In this document: piece by piece, positions 50,171 to 58,113 of the stretch
Layout of the letters: every line of letters begins with the position of its first letter
How positions within the stretch are numbered: position 1 is the first letter of the stretch
NCBI GenBank assembly: GCA_903828515.1
Contig: CAIKMD010000002.1
Coordinates: 248,001 to 312,000 of the forward strand
Source of the DNA: an uncultured Rhodospirillales bacterium
GTDB lineage: Bacteria > Pseudomonadota > Alphaproteobacteria > ATCC43930 > CGMCC-115725
Length of the DNA stretch: 64,000 nucleotides
Reading direction: 5' to 3'
The notes under the pieces: model-generated
The model's database searches: none
What the model saw: only the letters and a program-made list of their open reading frames with translations
What the model was told of the DNA's origin: nothing
Position numbers and translations under genes: made by a program

Positions 50171-51090
50171 CCGCCGAGGATCGTGCCCGCCGCGATCCCG
50201 GCTTCGTTGCCGGCGATCTTCTTGCCGTCGTCGATCCGACAGCGCAGTACCTCGATGAGGCCGCCCTGCGCGCAGATCGTGAAGCTCGTTTCCGAGACCT
50301 TGCTGACCTGGCCGGGTTTCGAGCCTTTGACCATGCCGAAGGTTCGCGCCGGGTGTTTCTTCGCCTCGAAGATCGTCAGCTTCTTGTCGCCCCATTTGGT
50401 CCAGGCGCCGGGCGCCGGGTTGCAGCCGCGGATCAGGTCATAGATATGGTCGGCATGGCCGCCCCAGTTGATCTTACTCTCCGAGTCGCGGCACCAGCCC
50501 TCGTAACTGGCTTGTGATTCGTCCTGGGTTGTTTCGCGTGATTTGCCGCCGATGACCGCCTCGGCCGCCTCGATCAGCGCCTTGATGCCGGCCGGAAAAA
50601 TCTTGTCGAAATAGACGCTGCCCAGCGTGTCGTCGGGGAGGATGTCGACTTCCTTTTGTAGAATGACCGCGCCTTCGTCGAGCCCGTCGGTCGGCCGGAA
50701 GATGGTGAGCCCGGTCTTGGTGCGCCCGTGAATGATCGCCCAGTTGATCGAACTCGGGCCGCGATGGAGCGGCAGCAGCGAGGGATGAAACTGGATCATG
50801 CCGTGCTTCGGAATGGTGACGAACGGCTGCGGCGCGAACTGGGTGACATAAGCCATCACGCCCAGTTCGACGTTCAACGCTTTGAGGGCGTCGAGCGCCT
50901 CGGGCGAACCCAGGCTCTTGAACTGGAAGGTCTTGAGGCCTTTCGCCTCAGCCGTTTCGCGCAACGGGTCTGGCCGAGCGCCGGGTGCTTCGGGCGCCAC
51001 GAACACGCCGGCGACGTCGTCACCCCGTTCGAGGAAAGCCTCGAGCGCCGATTTGCCGAAGGCTTGTTGTCCGACGATCGCGATCCGCAT
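50167..51090 (-). CDS. formyltransferase-family protein resembling the hydrolase domain of 10-formyl-THF dehydrogenase
   Basis: This 307-residue stand-alone protein aligns with the N-terminal 10-formyltetrahydrofolate hydrolase half of ALDH1L proteins: MRIAIVGQQAFGKSALEAFL, then FHPSLLPLHRGPSSINWAIIHG and DGLDEGAVILQKEVDILPDD. The catalytic His102 and Asp138 correspond to His106 and Asp142 of that enzyme. A C-terminal OB-like domain follows; no aldehyde dehydrogenase half is fused. It could release formate from 10-formyl-THF or transfer formyl to a small amine. It is less like methionyl-tRNA formyltransferase. It may serve the adjacent transporter's substrate, which is inference. Confidence 0.8.
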   Translation of the reverse strand: MRIAIVGQQAFGKSALEAFLERGDDVAGVFVAPEAPGARPDPLRETAEAKGLKTFQFKSLGSPEALDALKALNVELGVMAYVTQFAPQPFVTIPKHGMIQFHPSLLPLHRGPSSINWAIIHGRTKTGLTIFRPTDGLDEGAVILQKEVDILPDDTLGSVYFDKIFPAGIKALIEAAEAVIGGKSRETTQDESQASYEGWCRDSESKINWGGHADHIYDLIRGCNPAPGAWTKWGDKKLTIFEAKKHPARTFGMVKGSKPGQVSKVSETSFTICAQGGLIEVLRCRIDDGKKIAGNEAGIAAGTILGG

Positions 51091-51122
51091 GTTGGCCGTC
51101 CTCCCGATATCTTATCGCACGC

Positions 51123-51800
51123 TCATAGCAAATCCGCGATCTGCCGCAAACTTGCATGATCGGCAGATGTATGGGGCCGATGCGGTAGGGTGAGGGTTTT
51201 GGTCGTGCCCGCGAAGCGGGCGATGACCGCTGCCGTCTCGTCGAGCGGAACGGTGCTGCCCGGCGTCTCGTTGATCAGAATGGCGGCAACGCCGATTCCC
51301 GCGCCGCGCAGCGCGGCGAGCGCGGTCAGGGTATGACTAATCGCGCCGAGATAGGAACCGCCGACCAGGAGCGCGGCAATTTTCAACGCCGCGATCCAAT
51401 CGAGGACGGTGCGTGTGTCGTCGAGAGGCACCATCGGGCCGCCGACGCCTTCGATCAATAATGCGCCGGCGGCTTGCGCGACGGCCTGACGCGAAAACAC
51501 AACCAGCGCGTCGAAATCGAGTGTGCGGTTTTCCCGTCGTGCCGCCATGTCGGGCGAGAGCGGTGCCTCGAAACGCCAGGGCGCGATGCGGTCGAGCGCT
51601 TCGGTCGAGATCGGCAACCCGAGCGCGGCGAGAAGAATTCCAGGATCAGTGGTCGCAGCTTCGAACCGGTTGAACCCGCTGGCGACCGGTTTCAGGGCGC
51701 TGACTAGTTTGCCGCGTCGACGCAATTCCTGAATGAGCGCGGCGGTCACAAACGTCTTGCCGATATCGGTTCCCGTGCCGGTGACGAAGAGGGCGCTCAT
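51123..51800 (-). CDS. bioD: dethiobiotin synthetase
   Basis: This 225-residue ATP-dependent carboxylase closes the ureido ring of dethiobiotin from diaminopelargonate and CO2. It begins MSALFVTGTGTDIGKTFVTAAL with the P-loop, has KPVASGFN and the LLIEGVGGPMVPLDD motif. ATG 51800 overlaps the bioF stop by four bases, so bioF and bioD are co-translated leftward. Confidence 0.94.
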   Translation of the reverse strand: MSALFVTGTGTDIGKTFVTAALIQELRRRGKLVSALKPVASGFNRFEAATTDPGILLAALGLPISTEALDRIAPWRFEAPLSPDMAARRENRTLDFDALVVFSRQAVAQAAGALLIEGVGGPMVPLDDTRTVLDWIAALKIAALLVGGSYLGAISHTLTALAALRGAGIGVAAILINETPGSTVPLDETAAVIARFAGTTKTLTLPHRPHTSADHASLRQIADLL

Positions 51801-52921
51801 GGCAGGATGTGTTGCTTGATCGTCGCCGCGAGACGCTCGATCTCGGCATCGGGATGGCCGGCCGAGAAGGTGAGGCGCAGCCGCGCCGTGCCCTCGGGTA
51901 CGGTCGGCGGACGGATTGCGGTGACCAGAAAGCCTTCGCGTTCGAGCAGCGCCGATGCGTCGACCGCCGCGCGCGCATCGCCGATCACGAGCGGCACGAT
52001 GGGGCTTTGCGCCTCGGCGAGACCCGTCAGTCTCGTGAACTGTCGCGCCTTGGCGAGCGGCAAAGCCGCATAGGTGGGTTCGCGCGCGATGAGATCGAGC
52101 GCGGCGATCGAGGCGGCGACGCTCGCCGGCGGCAGGCCGGTCGAATAGACGAAACTGCGCGCGCGATTGCGGATCAGCTCGATCACCGGAAGACTGGCGC
52201 ATAGATAGCCTCCGTAGGATCCGATCGCTTTGCTGAGCGTGCCCATTTGCAGCGACACCTCGGCGTCGCTAGGGGCGACCACGCCAAGTCCGTGCGCGTC
52301 GTCCGTCATCAGCCAGGCATCGAAGCGCGCCGCGAGCGCGGACAACTCGATCAGTGGCGCGCGATCGCCGTCCATCGAGAATACGGTCTCGGTGGCGATC
52401 AAGACATGCGCATGCTGCGCGCGGTGCTGCGCGAGCAGGTCGCCGGCATGAGCGGCATCGTTATGCCGGAAGCTCACGATCGTCGCGCGGCTCATTCGCG
52501 CGCCGGCCCAGATGCAGGAATGCGCCAGTTCGTCGAGAAGGACGAGATCGCCCTCGCCGACGAGGGCCGGGATGATGCCGATATTGGCGAGATAGCCCGA
52601 ACCGAAGACGCACGCCGCTTCAGTACCCTTCATCGCGGCGAGTTTCGTTTCGAGTTCGGCGTAAAGCGGATGATTGCCGGTCACCAGGCGCGAGGCACCG
52701 GCGCCGACGCCATATTTTTCGATCGCCGCGATCGCGGCGTCGCGTAACGCCAGATGCTGGCTGAGATTGAGATAGTCGTTGCAGGAGAAGGACAGCAACC
52801 GCTTTCCATCGCGCTCGACCCAAACGCCGTCGAGGCGCGCGGTTTCGGCGATCCGGCGGCGCAGCGTTCGCGCCTCCAACGCGGCGAGTTTTCCGGCCGC
52901 GAATTCGTCCAACTTGTTCAT
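51797..52921 (-). CDS. bioF: 8-amino-7-oxononanoate synthase
   Basis: This 374-residue PLP enzyme condenses pimeloyl-thioester with alanine to give KAPA. The PLP lysine is Lys231 in GTLSKAIGSYGG, and DDAHGLGV holds the cofactor aspartate and histidine region. NDYLNLSQH and GSGYLANIG are family blocks. It is first of a leftward bioF-bioD pair that diverges from bioB-bioA. Confidence 0.94.
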   Translation of the reverse strand: MNKLDEFAAGKLAALEARTLRRRIAETARLDGVWVERDGKRLLSFSCNDYLNLSQHLALRDAAIAAIEKYGVGAGASRLVTGNHPLYAELETKLAAMKGTEAACVFGSGYLANIGIIPALVGEGDLVLLDELAHSCIWAGARMSRATIVSFRHNDAAHAGDLLAQHRAQHAHVLIATETVFSMDGDRAPLIELSALAARFDAWLMTDDAHGLGVVAPSDAEVSLQMGTLSKAIGSYGGYLCASLPVIELIRNRARSFVYSTGLPPASVAASIAALDLIAREPTYAALPLAKARQFTRLTGLAEAQSPIVPLVIGDARAAVDASALLEREGFLVTAIRPPTVPEGTARLRLTFSAGHPDAEIERLAATIKQHILP

Positions 52922-52932
52922 GGGGCTTCCGC

Positions 52933-52974
52933 TTGACCTCTTTGGGATATAGCGGTACGCGAAGGGTCTCTCAA
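52933..52974. promoter_or_regulatory. overlapping divergent promoters between bioF and bioB
   Basis: Leftward: TTGAGA (52969-52974 complement) and TATATC (52946-52951 complement), spacing exactly 17. Rightward: TTGACC (52933-52938) and a poor TACGCG (52956-52961), spacing 17. The two overlap within 42 bp, so a single regulator could control both sides. No TTATMKATAA-type BioR palindrome was found in the 72-bp spacer. Confidence 0.55.
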
Positions 52975-52993
52975 GGCAAAGGACCGGTTACGC

Positions 52994-53962
52994 ATGCCCG
53001 ATTCGACGTTGGAGACCGGTATCCGTCACGATTGGACACGCCCGGAAATCCGCGCGCTGTTCGATCTGCCGTTCGGCGATTTGATCTTTCGCGCGCAGGT
53101 CGCGCATCGCCGCCATTTCGATCCGCGCGAAGTGCAACTCTCGACCCTGCTGTCGATCAAGACCGGCGGCTGCGCCGAGGATTGTGCCTATTGCCCGCAG
53201 AGCGCGCTTTATGAAGCAGGCGTCGATGCGGAAAAGCTGATGGACTGTTCGGCGGTGATCGAGGCGGCCCGGGCCGCGAAGGAAGCGGGTGCGTCGCGCT
53301 TTTGCATGGGCGCGGCGTGGCGCGAGCCGAAGGATCGCGATATCGACGCGGTATCGGCGATGATCGCGGGCGTCAAAGCCTTGGGGCTCGAGACCTGCGC
53401 GACGCTCGGCATGTTGCGGCCGGATCAGGCGGAGCGGCTCAAGCAATCGGGGCTCGATTACTACAACCACAATCTCGATACCTCGCCCGAATATTACGGC
53501 GACATCATCACCACGCGTTGCTACCAGGATCGTCTCGATACGCTGGGGCATGTACGCGCGGCTGGTATCGCGGTGTGTTGCGGCGGCATCGTCGGCATGG
53601 GTGAGACCCGCGAAGATCGCGTCGGCATGGTCGAGGCCTTGGCGACACTGCCGGCGCATCCCGAAAGCGTGCCGATCAATCTCCTCGTCCCAGTCGAAGG
53701 CACGCCGCTCCATGGCGCTGCCGCTCTCGATCCGATCGAGTTCGTGCGCACGATCGCGGTGGCCCGCATTACGATGCCCGCGTCGATCGTGCGGCTCTCG
53801 GCCGGCCGCGAGACGATGAGCGACGAGACCCAGGCCTTATGTTTTCTCGCCGGCGCCAACTCGATCTTCTGCGGTGAGAAACTGCTGACGACGCCCAACC
53901 CCGAGCGCGACCGCGATCGTGCTTTGATGGATCGGCTTGGTCTGGTGCCGATGCGTGGCTGA
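52994..53962 (+). CDS. bioB: biotin synthase
   Basis: This 322-residue radical SAM enzyme inserts sulfur into dethiobiotin. The SAM cluster ligands are Cys60, Cys64 and Cys67 in [25 protein letters not shown] and the sulfur-donor cluster region around [34 protein letters not shown] are intact. It overlaps bioA by eight bases. Confidence 0.96.
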   Translation: MPDSTLETGIRHDWTRPEIRALFDLPFGDLIFRAQVAHRRHFDPREVQLSTLLSIKTGGCAEDCAYCPQSALYEAGVDAEKLMDCSAVIEAARAAKEAGASRFCMGAAWREPKDRDIDAVSAMIAGVKALGLETCATLGMLRPDQAERLKQSGLDYYNHNLDTSPEYYGDIITTRCYQDRLDTLGHVRAAGIAVCCGGIVGMGETREDRVGMVEALATLPAHPESVPINLLVPVEGTPLHGAAALDPIEFVRTIAVARITMPASIVRLSAGRETMSDETQALCFLAGANSIFCGEKLLTTPNPERDRDRALMDRLGLVPMRG

Positions 53963-55208
53963 TCCGCGCTGGCTCGACGAGGGATTGCCGCATCTCTGGC
54001 TTCCCTATGCGCAGATGAAATCCGCGCCGGCGCCCTTGCCGGTGGTTCGCACCGAGGGCAGCCGGATATTTCTCGCCGATGGACGAAGCCTCGTCGATGG
54101 TACGGCCTCGTGGTGGACGGCGTGCCACGGCTATAACCATCCCTATATTCGCGAAGCTGTTGCGCGCCAATTGGAACGCATGCCGCACGTCATGTTCGCG
54201 GGCCTCGCGCATGAGCCGGCGGCGACGCTGGCAGCGCGCCTGGCCGTGCTGTTGCCGGGCGATCTCGATCATGTGTTCTTTTCGGATAGCGGTTCGGTCG
54301 CGGTCGAGATCGCGCTGAAGATGGCGGTCCAATTCTGGCTCAATCGCGGCGAGACGCGGACGAAGTTCCTGGCTTTTCGCGGCGGCTACCACGGTGACAC
54401 GCTGGGCGCGATGACGGTCAGCGATCCCGAAGGCGGCATGCACCATCGCCTTGCGCCGGTTCTGCCGCATCACATCATCGCGGATTTGCCGCGGGATGAA
54501 TCGTCCGTCGCCGCGTTCGAGCGGTTGATGGAACGCGAAGCATCATCGCTCGCGGCGATCATCGTCGAGCCGCTGGTTCAAGGCGCCGGCGGCATGATCT
54601 TCCACGAGCCGGAGGTTTTACGGTCTTTGCGGGATGCCGCCGATCGGCACGATGTTTTGCTGATCGCCGATGAAATCTTTACCGGCTTCGGTCGTACCGG
54701 CACGATGTTCGCGTGCAACGCCGCTGGGATTGCGCCGGATATCGTCACGCTCTCGAAGGCGCTGACCGGCGGCACGCTGGCGCTGGCGGCGACCGTTGCC
54801 AATCGTCGGGTCTTTGATGGATTTCGCTCCGACGACGCGGAAGCCGCCCTGATGCATGGGCCGACATTCATGGCCAATCCGCTGGCTTGTGCTGCTGCCA
54901 ATGCCTCGCTCGATCTGTTCGATAACGAGCCGCGCCTCGCGCAGGTGGCCGCGATCGAGGCGATACTGAAGCGTGATCTTGCGCCATGCCGCGCGCTGAA
55001 CGGCGTCGCGGATGTAAGGGTCAAGGGCGCGATCGGCGTTGTCGAACTCGATAACATCGCCGATATCGCTGCGCTGCGGCGGCGCTTCGTCGATGCGGGC
55101 GTGTGGATACGGCCGTTCGGCAACACGATCTATCTCACGCCGCCTTTCACCATCGCCGAGGATGAGCTGGCGATGCTGACCGGTGCGATCCGGCGTGTCT
55201 TGAGCTAG
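53955..55208 (+). CDS. bioA: adenosylmethionine--8-amino-7-oxononanoate aminotransferase
   Basis: This 417-residue PLP aminotransferase converts KAPA to DAPA with SAM as amino donor. The PLP lysine is Lys268 in [17 protein letters not shown], and Asp239 ([15 protein letters not shown]) pairs with the cofactor ring. Substrate motifs LPYAQMKSA and [15 protein letters not shown] are present. GTG 53955 gives the family N-terminus and overlaps bioB. With bioF, bioD and bioB it completes the late pathway; no bioC or bioH type gene for pimelate synthesis is seen here. Confidence 0.93.
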   Translation: MADPRWLDEGLPHLWLPYAQMKSAPAPLPVVRTEGSRIFLADGRSLVDGTASWWTACHGYNHPYIREAVARQLERMPHVMFAGLAHEPAATLAARLAVLLPGDLDHVFFSDSGSVAVEIALKMAVQFWLNRGETRTKFLAFRGGYHGDTLGAMTVSDPEGGMHHRLAPVLPHHIIADLPRDESSVAAFERLMEREASSLAAIIVEPLVQGAGGMIFHEPEVLRSLRDAADRHDVLLIADEIFTGFGRTGTMFACNAAGIAPDIVTLSKALTGGTLALAATVANRRVFDGFRSDDAEAALMHGPTFMANPLACAAANASLDLFDNEPRLAQVAAIEAILKRDLAPCRALNGVADVRVKGAIGVVELDNIADIAALRRRFVDAGVWIRPFGNTIYLTPPFTIAEDELAMLTGAIRRVLS

Positions 55209-55624
55209 TGCCGGCGCGCGCGGGGCGGCGGCTGTTCGTCTTCGCGATAGGAACGGGCGACGATCGGGCTCGCCTGATGATGGACCATCCGCCACGCGCC
55301 GTTCTCGCGCACGAAGATATTGGTCGCCGCGAGATGGCCGGTATCGAGTTCTTCCTCGCAGAGCACGATGGCGAAGTCGCCATAGAGAAAAGCGCGGTCG
55401 TCGTGACACATCACATGCGGTGCGTCCGGGTTGACCATGATCGAGCGCCAGCTTTCGACGATGGCGCGGCGGTCGGTGAGCGCGGTCCAGCCCGGGTGGA
55501 CGCACAGCACCGGCGCCTCGCGCGCCCATAGCGTGTCCATGGCAACGAAATCGCGGGTGGTGAAAGCACGGTAGAATTCCAGATTCGCGCTGAGCACGGC
55601 ATCGTTATCGGCGATCGGTGCCAT
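55205..55624 (-). CDS. SnoaL-like / NTF2-fold protein (DUF4440-type)
   Basis: This 139-residue cone-fold protein has NLEFYRAFTTRDFVAMDTLWA, LCVHPGWTALTDRRAIVESW and HLAATNIFVRENGAWRMVHHQAS, the usual pattern of SnoaL_3/DUF4440 proteins with a small-molecule pocket. The C-terminal tail is Arg/Pro-rich. Function is unknown. It converges on bioA with a four-base overlap. Confidence 0.82.
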   Translation of the reverse strand: MAPIADNDAVLSANLEFYRAFTTRDFVAMDTLWAREAPVLCVHPGWTALTDRRAIVESWRSIMVNPDAPHVMCHDDRAFLYGDFAIVLCEEELDTGHLAATNIFVRENGAWRMVHHQASPIVARSYREDEQPPPRARRH

Positions 55625-55689
55625 TCAATCTCCTCGGGAGGCGGGGGGCAATGATACCCGGCGGGGCGGGCCGAAGCCCGTTTCGATCC

Positions 55690-55750
55690 TTGCGCAAACA
55701 GGACGGCCTGAGTATATTGCGAACGCTTCGCAATTGCATAGTGCAATTGC
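55690..55750 (+). promoter_or_regulatory. FTR1 promoter with Fur-like palindromic operators
   Basis: A promoter pair TTGCGC (55690-55695) / TATATT (55713-55718), spacing 17, runs straight into two overlapping palindromes: TTGCGAA-CGC-TTCGCAA (55717-55733) and AATTGCA-TAG-TGCAATT (55732-55748). GCAATTGC is repeated at 55730-55737 and 55743-55750. TGCAA-type palindromes over the start site fit an iron-responsive repressor of the alphaproteobacterial Fur/Mur kind. Confidence 0.7.
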
Positions 55751-55775
55751 ATGAGTTCGTGCGGGTTGGTTCGGA

Positions 55776-56612
55776 ATGCTGGCGATCGCTGTCATCGTCT
55801 TCCGCGAAGTCCTTGAAGCGTCTTTGGTTGTCGGCATCGTACTGGCAGCCAGCCGGGGCGTGCCGCGCCGTGGCCAATGGGTCTTCGGCGGCGTCGCCGC
55901 CGGGGTGCTGGGCGCCAGTATCGTCGCTGCCTTCACCGATGAGATCGGCTCCGCCGTCGACGGTATCGGCCAGGAAATTCTCAACGCCTGCATCTTGTTC
56001 GGCGCGGTTCTGATGCTGGGCTGGCACAATGTCTGGATGACACGCCACGCCAAGGAGCACGTCGTCGAGGCCACTCAGATTGGCCGGGACGTATTGGCGG
56101 GCGAGCGGCCGCTTTACGCCTTGGCCGTCGTGTGCGGCTTGGCCGTCGGGCGCGAAGGTTCCGAGGTCGTGCTGTTCGTGTACGGCATCGTCGCCGCGCA
56201 GGGGACCAGCATCTCGTCGCTGCTCGCCGGCGGTGGCGCGGGGCTCGCGATCGGCGTTGTGCTGGGCGCCGCGCTCTATTGGGGATTGGTGGCGATCCCG
56301 ATGCGTCATCTTTTCGCCGTGACGAGCTGGATGATCCTGCTTTTGGCCGCGGGCATGGCGGCACAGGGAGCGGCGTTCCTGCTGCAGGCAGATCTCGTAC
56401 CGCCGCTTGGCAATCTCTGGGATACGTCGCGCGTGCTGTCCGAACAAAGCCTGCTGGGTCAGGCGCTTCATGCGCTGGTGGGCTACGTCGCGCGTCCGAC
56501 CGGGATTCAGCTCGTGTTTTATCTCGGTACCTTGTTGGTGATTGCCGGACTGATGCGGGTCTTCGGACGCGCACCGGCATCGCCCAAAACCATGACGCAT
56601 CCCGCCGAATAG
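55776..56612 (+). CDS. FTR1-family iron permease
   Basis: This 278-residue protein with seven hydrophobic helices has both iron-binding motifs of the FTR1/EfeU family: Arg10-Glu11-x-x-Glu14 in FREVLEA and Arg126-Glu127-Gly-Ser-Glu130 in GREGSEVV. It imports iron across the inner membrane. No efeO or efeB partner is adjacent, and the gene stands alone, ending eight bases from the converging dedA-type gene. The operator upstream indicates iron-repressed expression. Confidence 0.9.
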   Translation: MLAIAVIVFREVLEASLVVGIVLAASRGVPRRGQWVFGGVAAGVLGASIVAAFTDEIGSAVDGIGQEILNACILFGAVLMLGWHNVWMTRHAKEHVVEATQIGRDVLAGERPLYALAVVCGLAVGREGSEVVLFVYGIVAAQGTSISSLLAGGGAGLAIGVVLGAALYWGLVAIPMRHLFAVTSWMILLLAAGMAAQGAAFLLQADLVPPLGNLWDTSRVLSEQSLLGQALHALVGYVARPTGIQLVFYLGTLLVIAGLMRVFGRAPASPKTMTHPAE

Positions 56613-56619
56613 TTACGTT

Positions 56620-57258
56620 TTACGATTTATCGTCGGTGGGTTTTGGCGAGGCGGCTTTCTTTTGCCGATGCCGCAGCCATAATTTGACGCCGATGGCGGC
56701 AAGGACAAGGACACCGATGCCGATGACGAGACGGCCGGGTCCGCCAAGCTCGTGCAGGTCTTCGAAGAAGCGGCGGCCGAGCCAGTAGGTCGCGCCACCC
56801 CAGAATCCGACCCACAGCGCCGCGCCGATCGAGTTGTAGAGAAAGAAGCGCGGCCACGGCATCTCGAGCGTGCCGGCAATGATGCCGTTGAATTGCCGCA
56901 ACACCACGACGAAGCGCGCGAACAGAACGACCATGTCGCCATAGCGCGCAAAGAAACCCTCGACCTTTTGCAACCGCGCTTGGGTGAGGCCGATGCGGCT
57001 GCCGTGACGGACGAGGAGCTTGTTGCCGCCGCGCGCGCCGATGAAATAGCCGATGCTGTCGCCGAGGACGGCGGCAACCCAGGCGACGGGAAGCAGGATC
57101 AGGATGTTGAGCGAGCCGTGCGAGGCAATCACCGCGCCGGCGATCAGCATGGTTTCGCCCGGCGTCGGCAGGCCGAAATCTTCGAGAAAAATGCCGATGA
57201 AGACGGCGAGATAGCCGTAATAGACGACAAAGTGGCGCACCCCGTCGGCGAAACCCAA
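56620..57258 (-). CDS. DedA family (VTT domain) membrane protein
   Basis: This 212-residue protein has family blocks GIFLEDFGLPTPGETMLIAGAVIA and ARFVVVLRQFNGIIAGTLEMPWPRFFLYNSIGAALW, with re-entrant helices typical of DedA/VTT proteins involved in lipid carrier recycling and membrane homeostasis. The N-terminus appears to start at TTG 57258 behind GGGGGA; a GTG 18 bases further in is the alternative. The C-terminus is a basic tail. Confidence 0.87.
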   Translation of the reverse strand: MGFADGVRHFVVYYGYLAVFIGIFLEDFGLPTPGETMLIAGAVIASHGSLNILILLPVAWVAAVLGDSIGYFIGARGGNKLLVRHGSRIGLTQARLQKVEGFFARYGDMVVLFARFVVVLRQFNGIIAGTLEMPWPRFFLYNSIGAALWVGFWGGATYWLGRRFFEDLHELGGPGRLVIGIGVLVLAAIGVKLWLRHRQKKAASPKPTDDKS

Positions 57259-57353
57259 AACGCGTCCCCCAAGGGTACCGGAATTGCTGACGGTGCCTCT
57301 TTAGGCGCAAAGCCGGATGGGGGCAATCGGCCTTGACTCTCCGGCTTCGATAA

Positions 57354-57368
57354 GAACAAATAGAGAAC
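57354..57368 (+). promoter_or_regulatory. LexA box of the imuA-imuB operon
   Basis: GAAC (57354-57357), seven bases, GAAC (57365-57368): an exact match to the alphaproteobacterial LexA site GAAC-N7-GAAC. It lies 20 bp before the imuA start and follows a TTGACT -35-like hexamer (57333-57338), so bound LexA would block the -10 region. This predicts SOS induction. Confidence 0.82.
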
Positions 57369-57387
57369 ATTATCGGTCCCGAAACCC

Positions 57388-58113
57388 ATGCAGAACAGTC
57401 GAGAGACCCGGCTCATCGCGCTGCGGCAGCAGCTTGCGATGCTGGAACGAGGCGGCCGGACAGAGACGGTCCTGCCCTTTGGCGTGCCGGCCATCGATGC
57501 CGGCCTGCCCGCCGGCGGCTTGCCCCTGGGTGCGTTGCATGAGGTCGAAGGCGAGGACGAGGACAATGCGGCGGCGACAGGGTTTCTGGCCGGGGTGCTG
57601 GCGCGGCTCATGCCTGAGCGCCCCGTGCTGTGGTGCCTCGTGCGTCCCGATCTCTATGCGCCGGGTTTGCTGCGGCATGGGTTTCAGACCCAGCGCCTGA
57701 TCCTGGTTCGGACGTCCAACGACCGCGATATTCTTTGGGCGATCGAAGAAGGATTGCGGAGCGCCGCGCTTGCCGCCGTGGTCGGGGAAATCTCCGCCTT
57801 GCCGATGATCGCAAGCCGACGCTTGCAACTCGCGGCGGAAAATTCCGGCGTTACGGGATTCGTTTTGCACCGCCAGAGCGAAGCGTCCACGGTTTCCGCG
57901 GCCGTGACGCGGTGGCGGATCGCTTCGGTGCCGGGAGCGCTGAAAGCAGGCGAGCCGGGCGTGGGGCAGCCGCAATGGCGGGTCGACCTGGCGCGCTGTC
58001 GCGGCGGCCGGCCGGGAAGCTGGATGGTGGAGGCGTGCGATGCGACGGGTCTTGTCTCTCTTCCTGCCACGGTGGCCGATCGACCGGCGTTTCGCCGTCG
58101 AGCAAACGAATAA
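57388..58113 (+). CDS. imuA: ImuA, SOS mutagenesis accessory protein
   Basis: This 241-residue RecA/SulA-like protein has the ImuA pattern LPFGVPAIDAGLPAGGLPLGALHEVEG near residue 30-55 and LVRPDLYAPGLLRHG. ImuA works with ImuB and DnaE2 in error-prone lesion bypass. It overlaps imuB by 74 bases, which is usual, and has a LexA box just upstream. Confidence 0.9.
   Translation: MQNSRETRLIALRQQLAMLERGGRTETVLPFGVPAIDAGLPAGGLPLGALHEVEGEDEDNAAATGFLAGVLARLMPERPVLWCLVRPDLYAPGLLRHGFQTQRLILVRTSNDRDILWAIEEGLRSAALAAVVGEISALPMIASRRLQLAAENSGVTGFVLHRQSEASTVSAAVTRWRIASVPGALKAGEPGVGQPQWRVDLARCRGGRPGSWMVEACDATGLVSLPATVADRPAFRRRANE

Noticed and set aside
58040-58113. The 74-base imuA-imuB overlap as a possible frameshift or assembly error
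   Set aside because: Both proteins are full length with family-typical ends, and overlap of these two genes is common.
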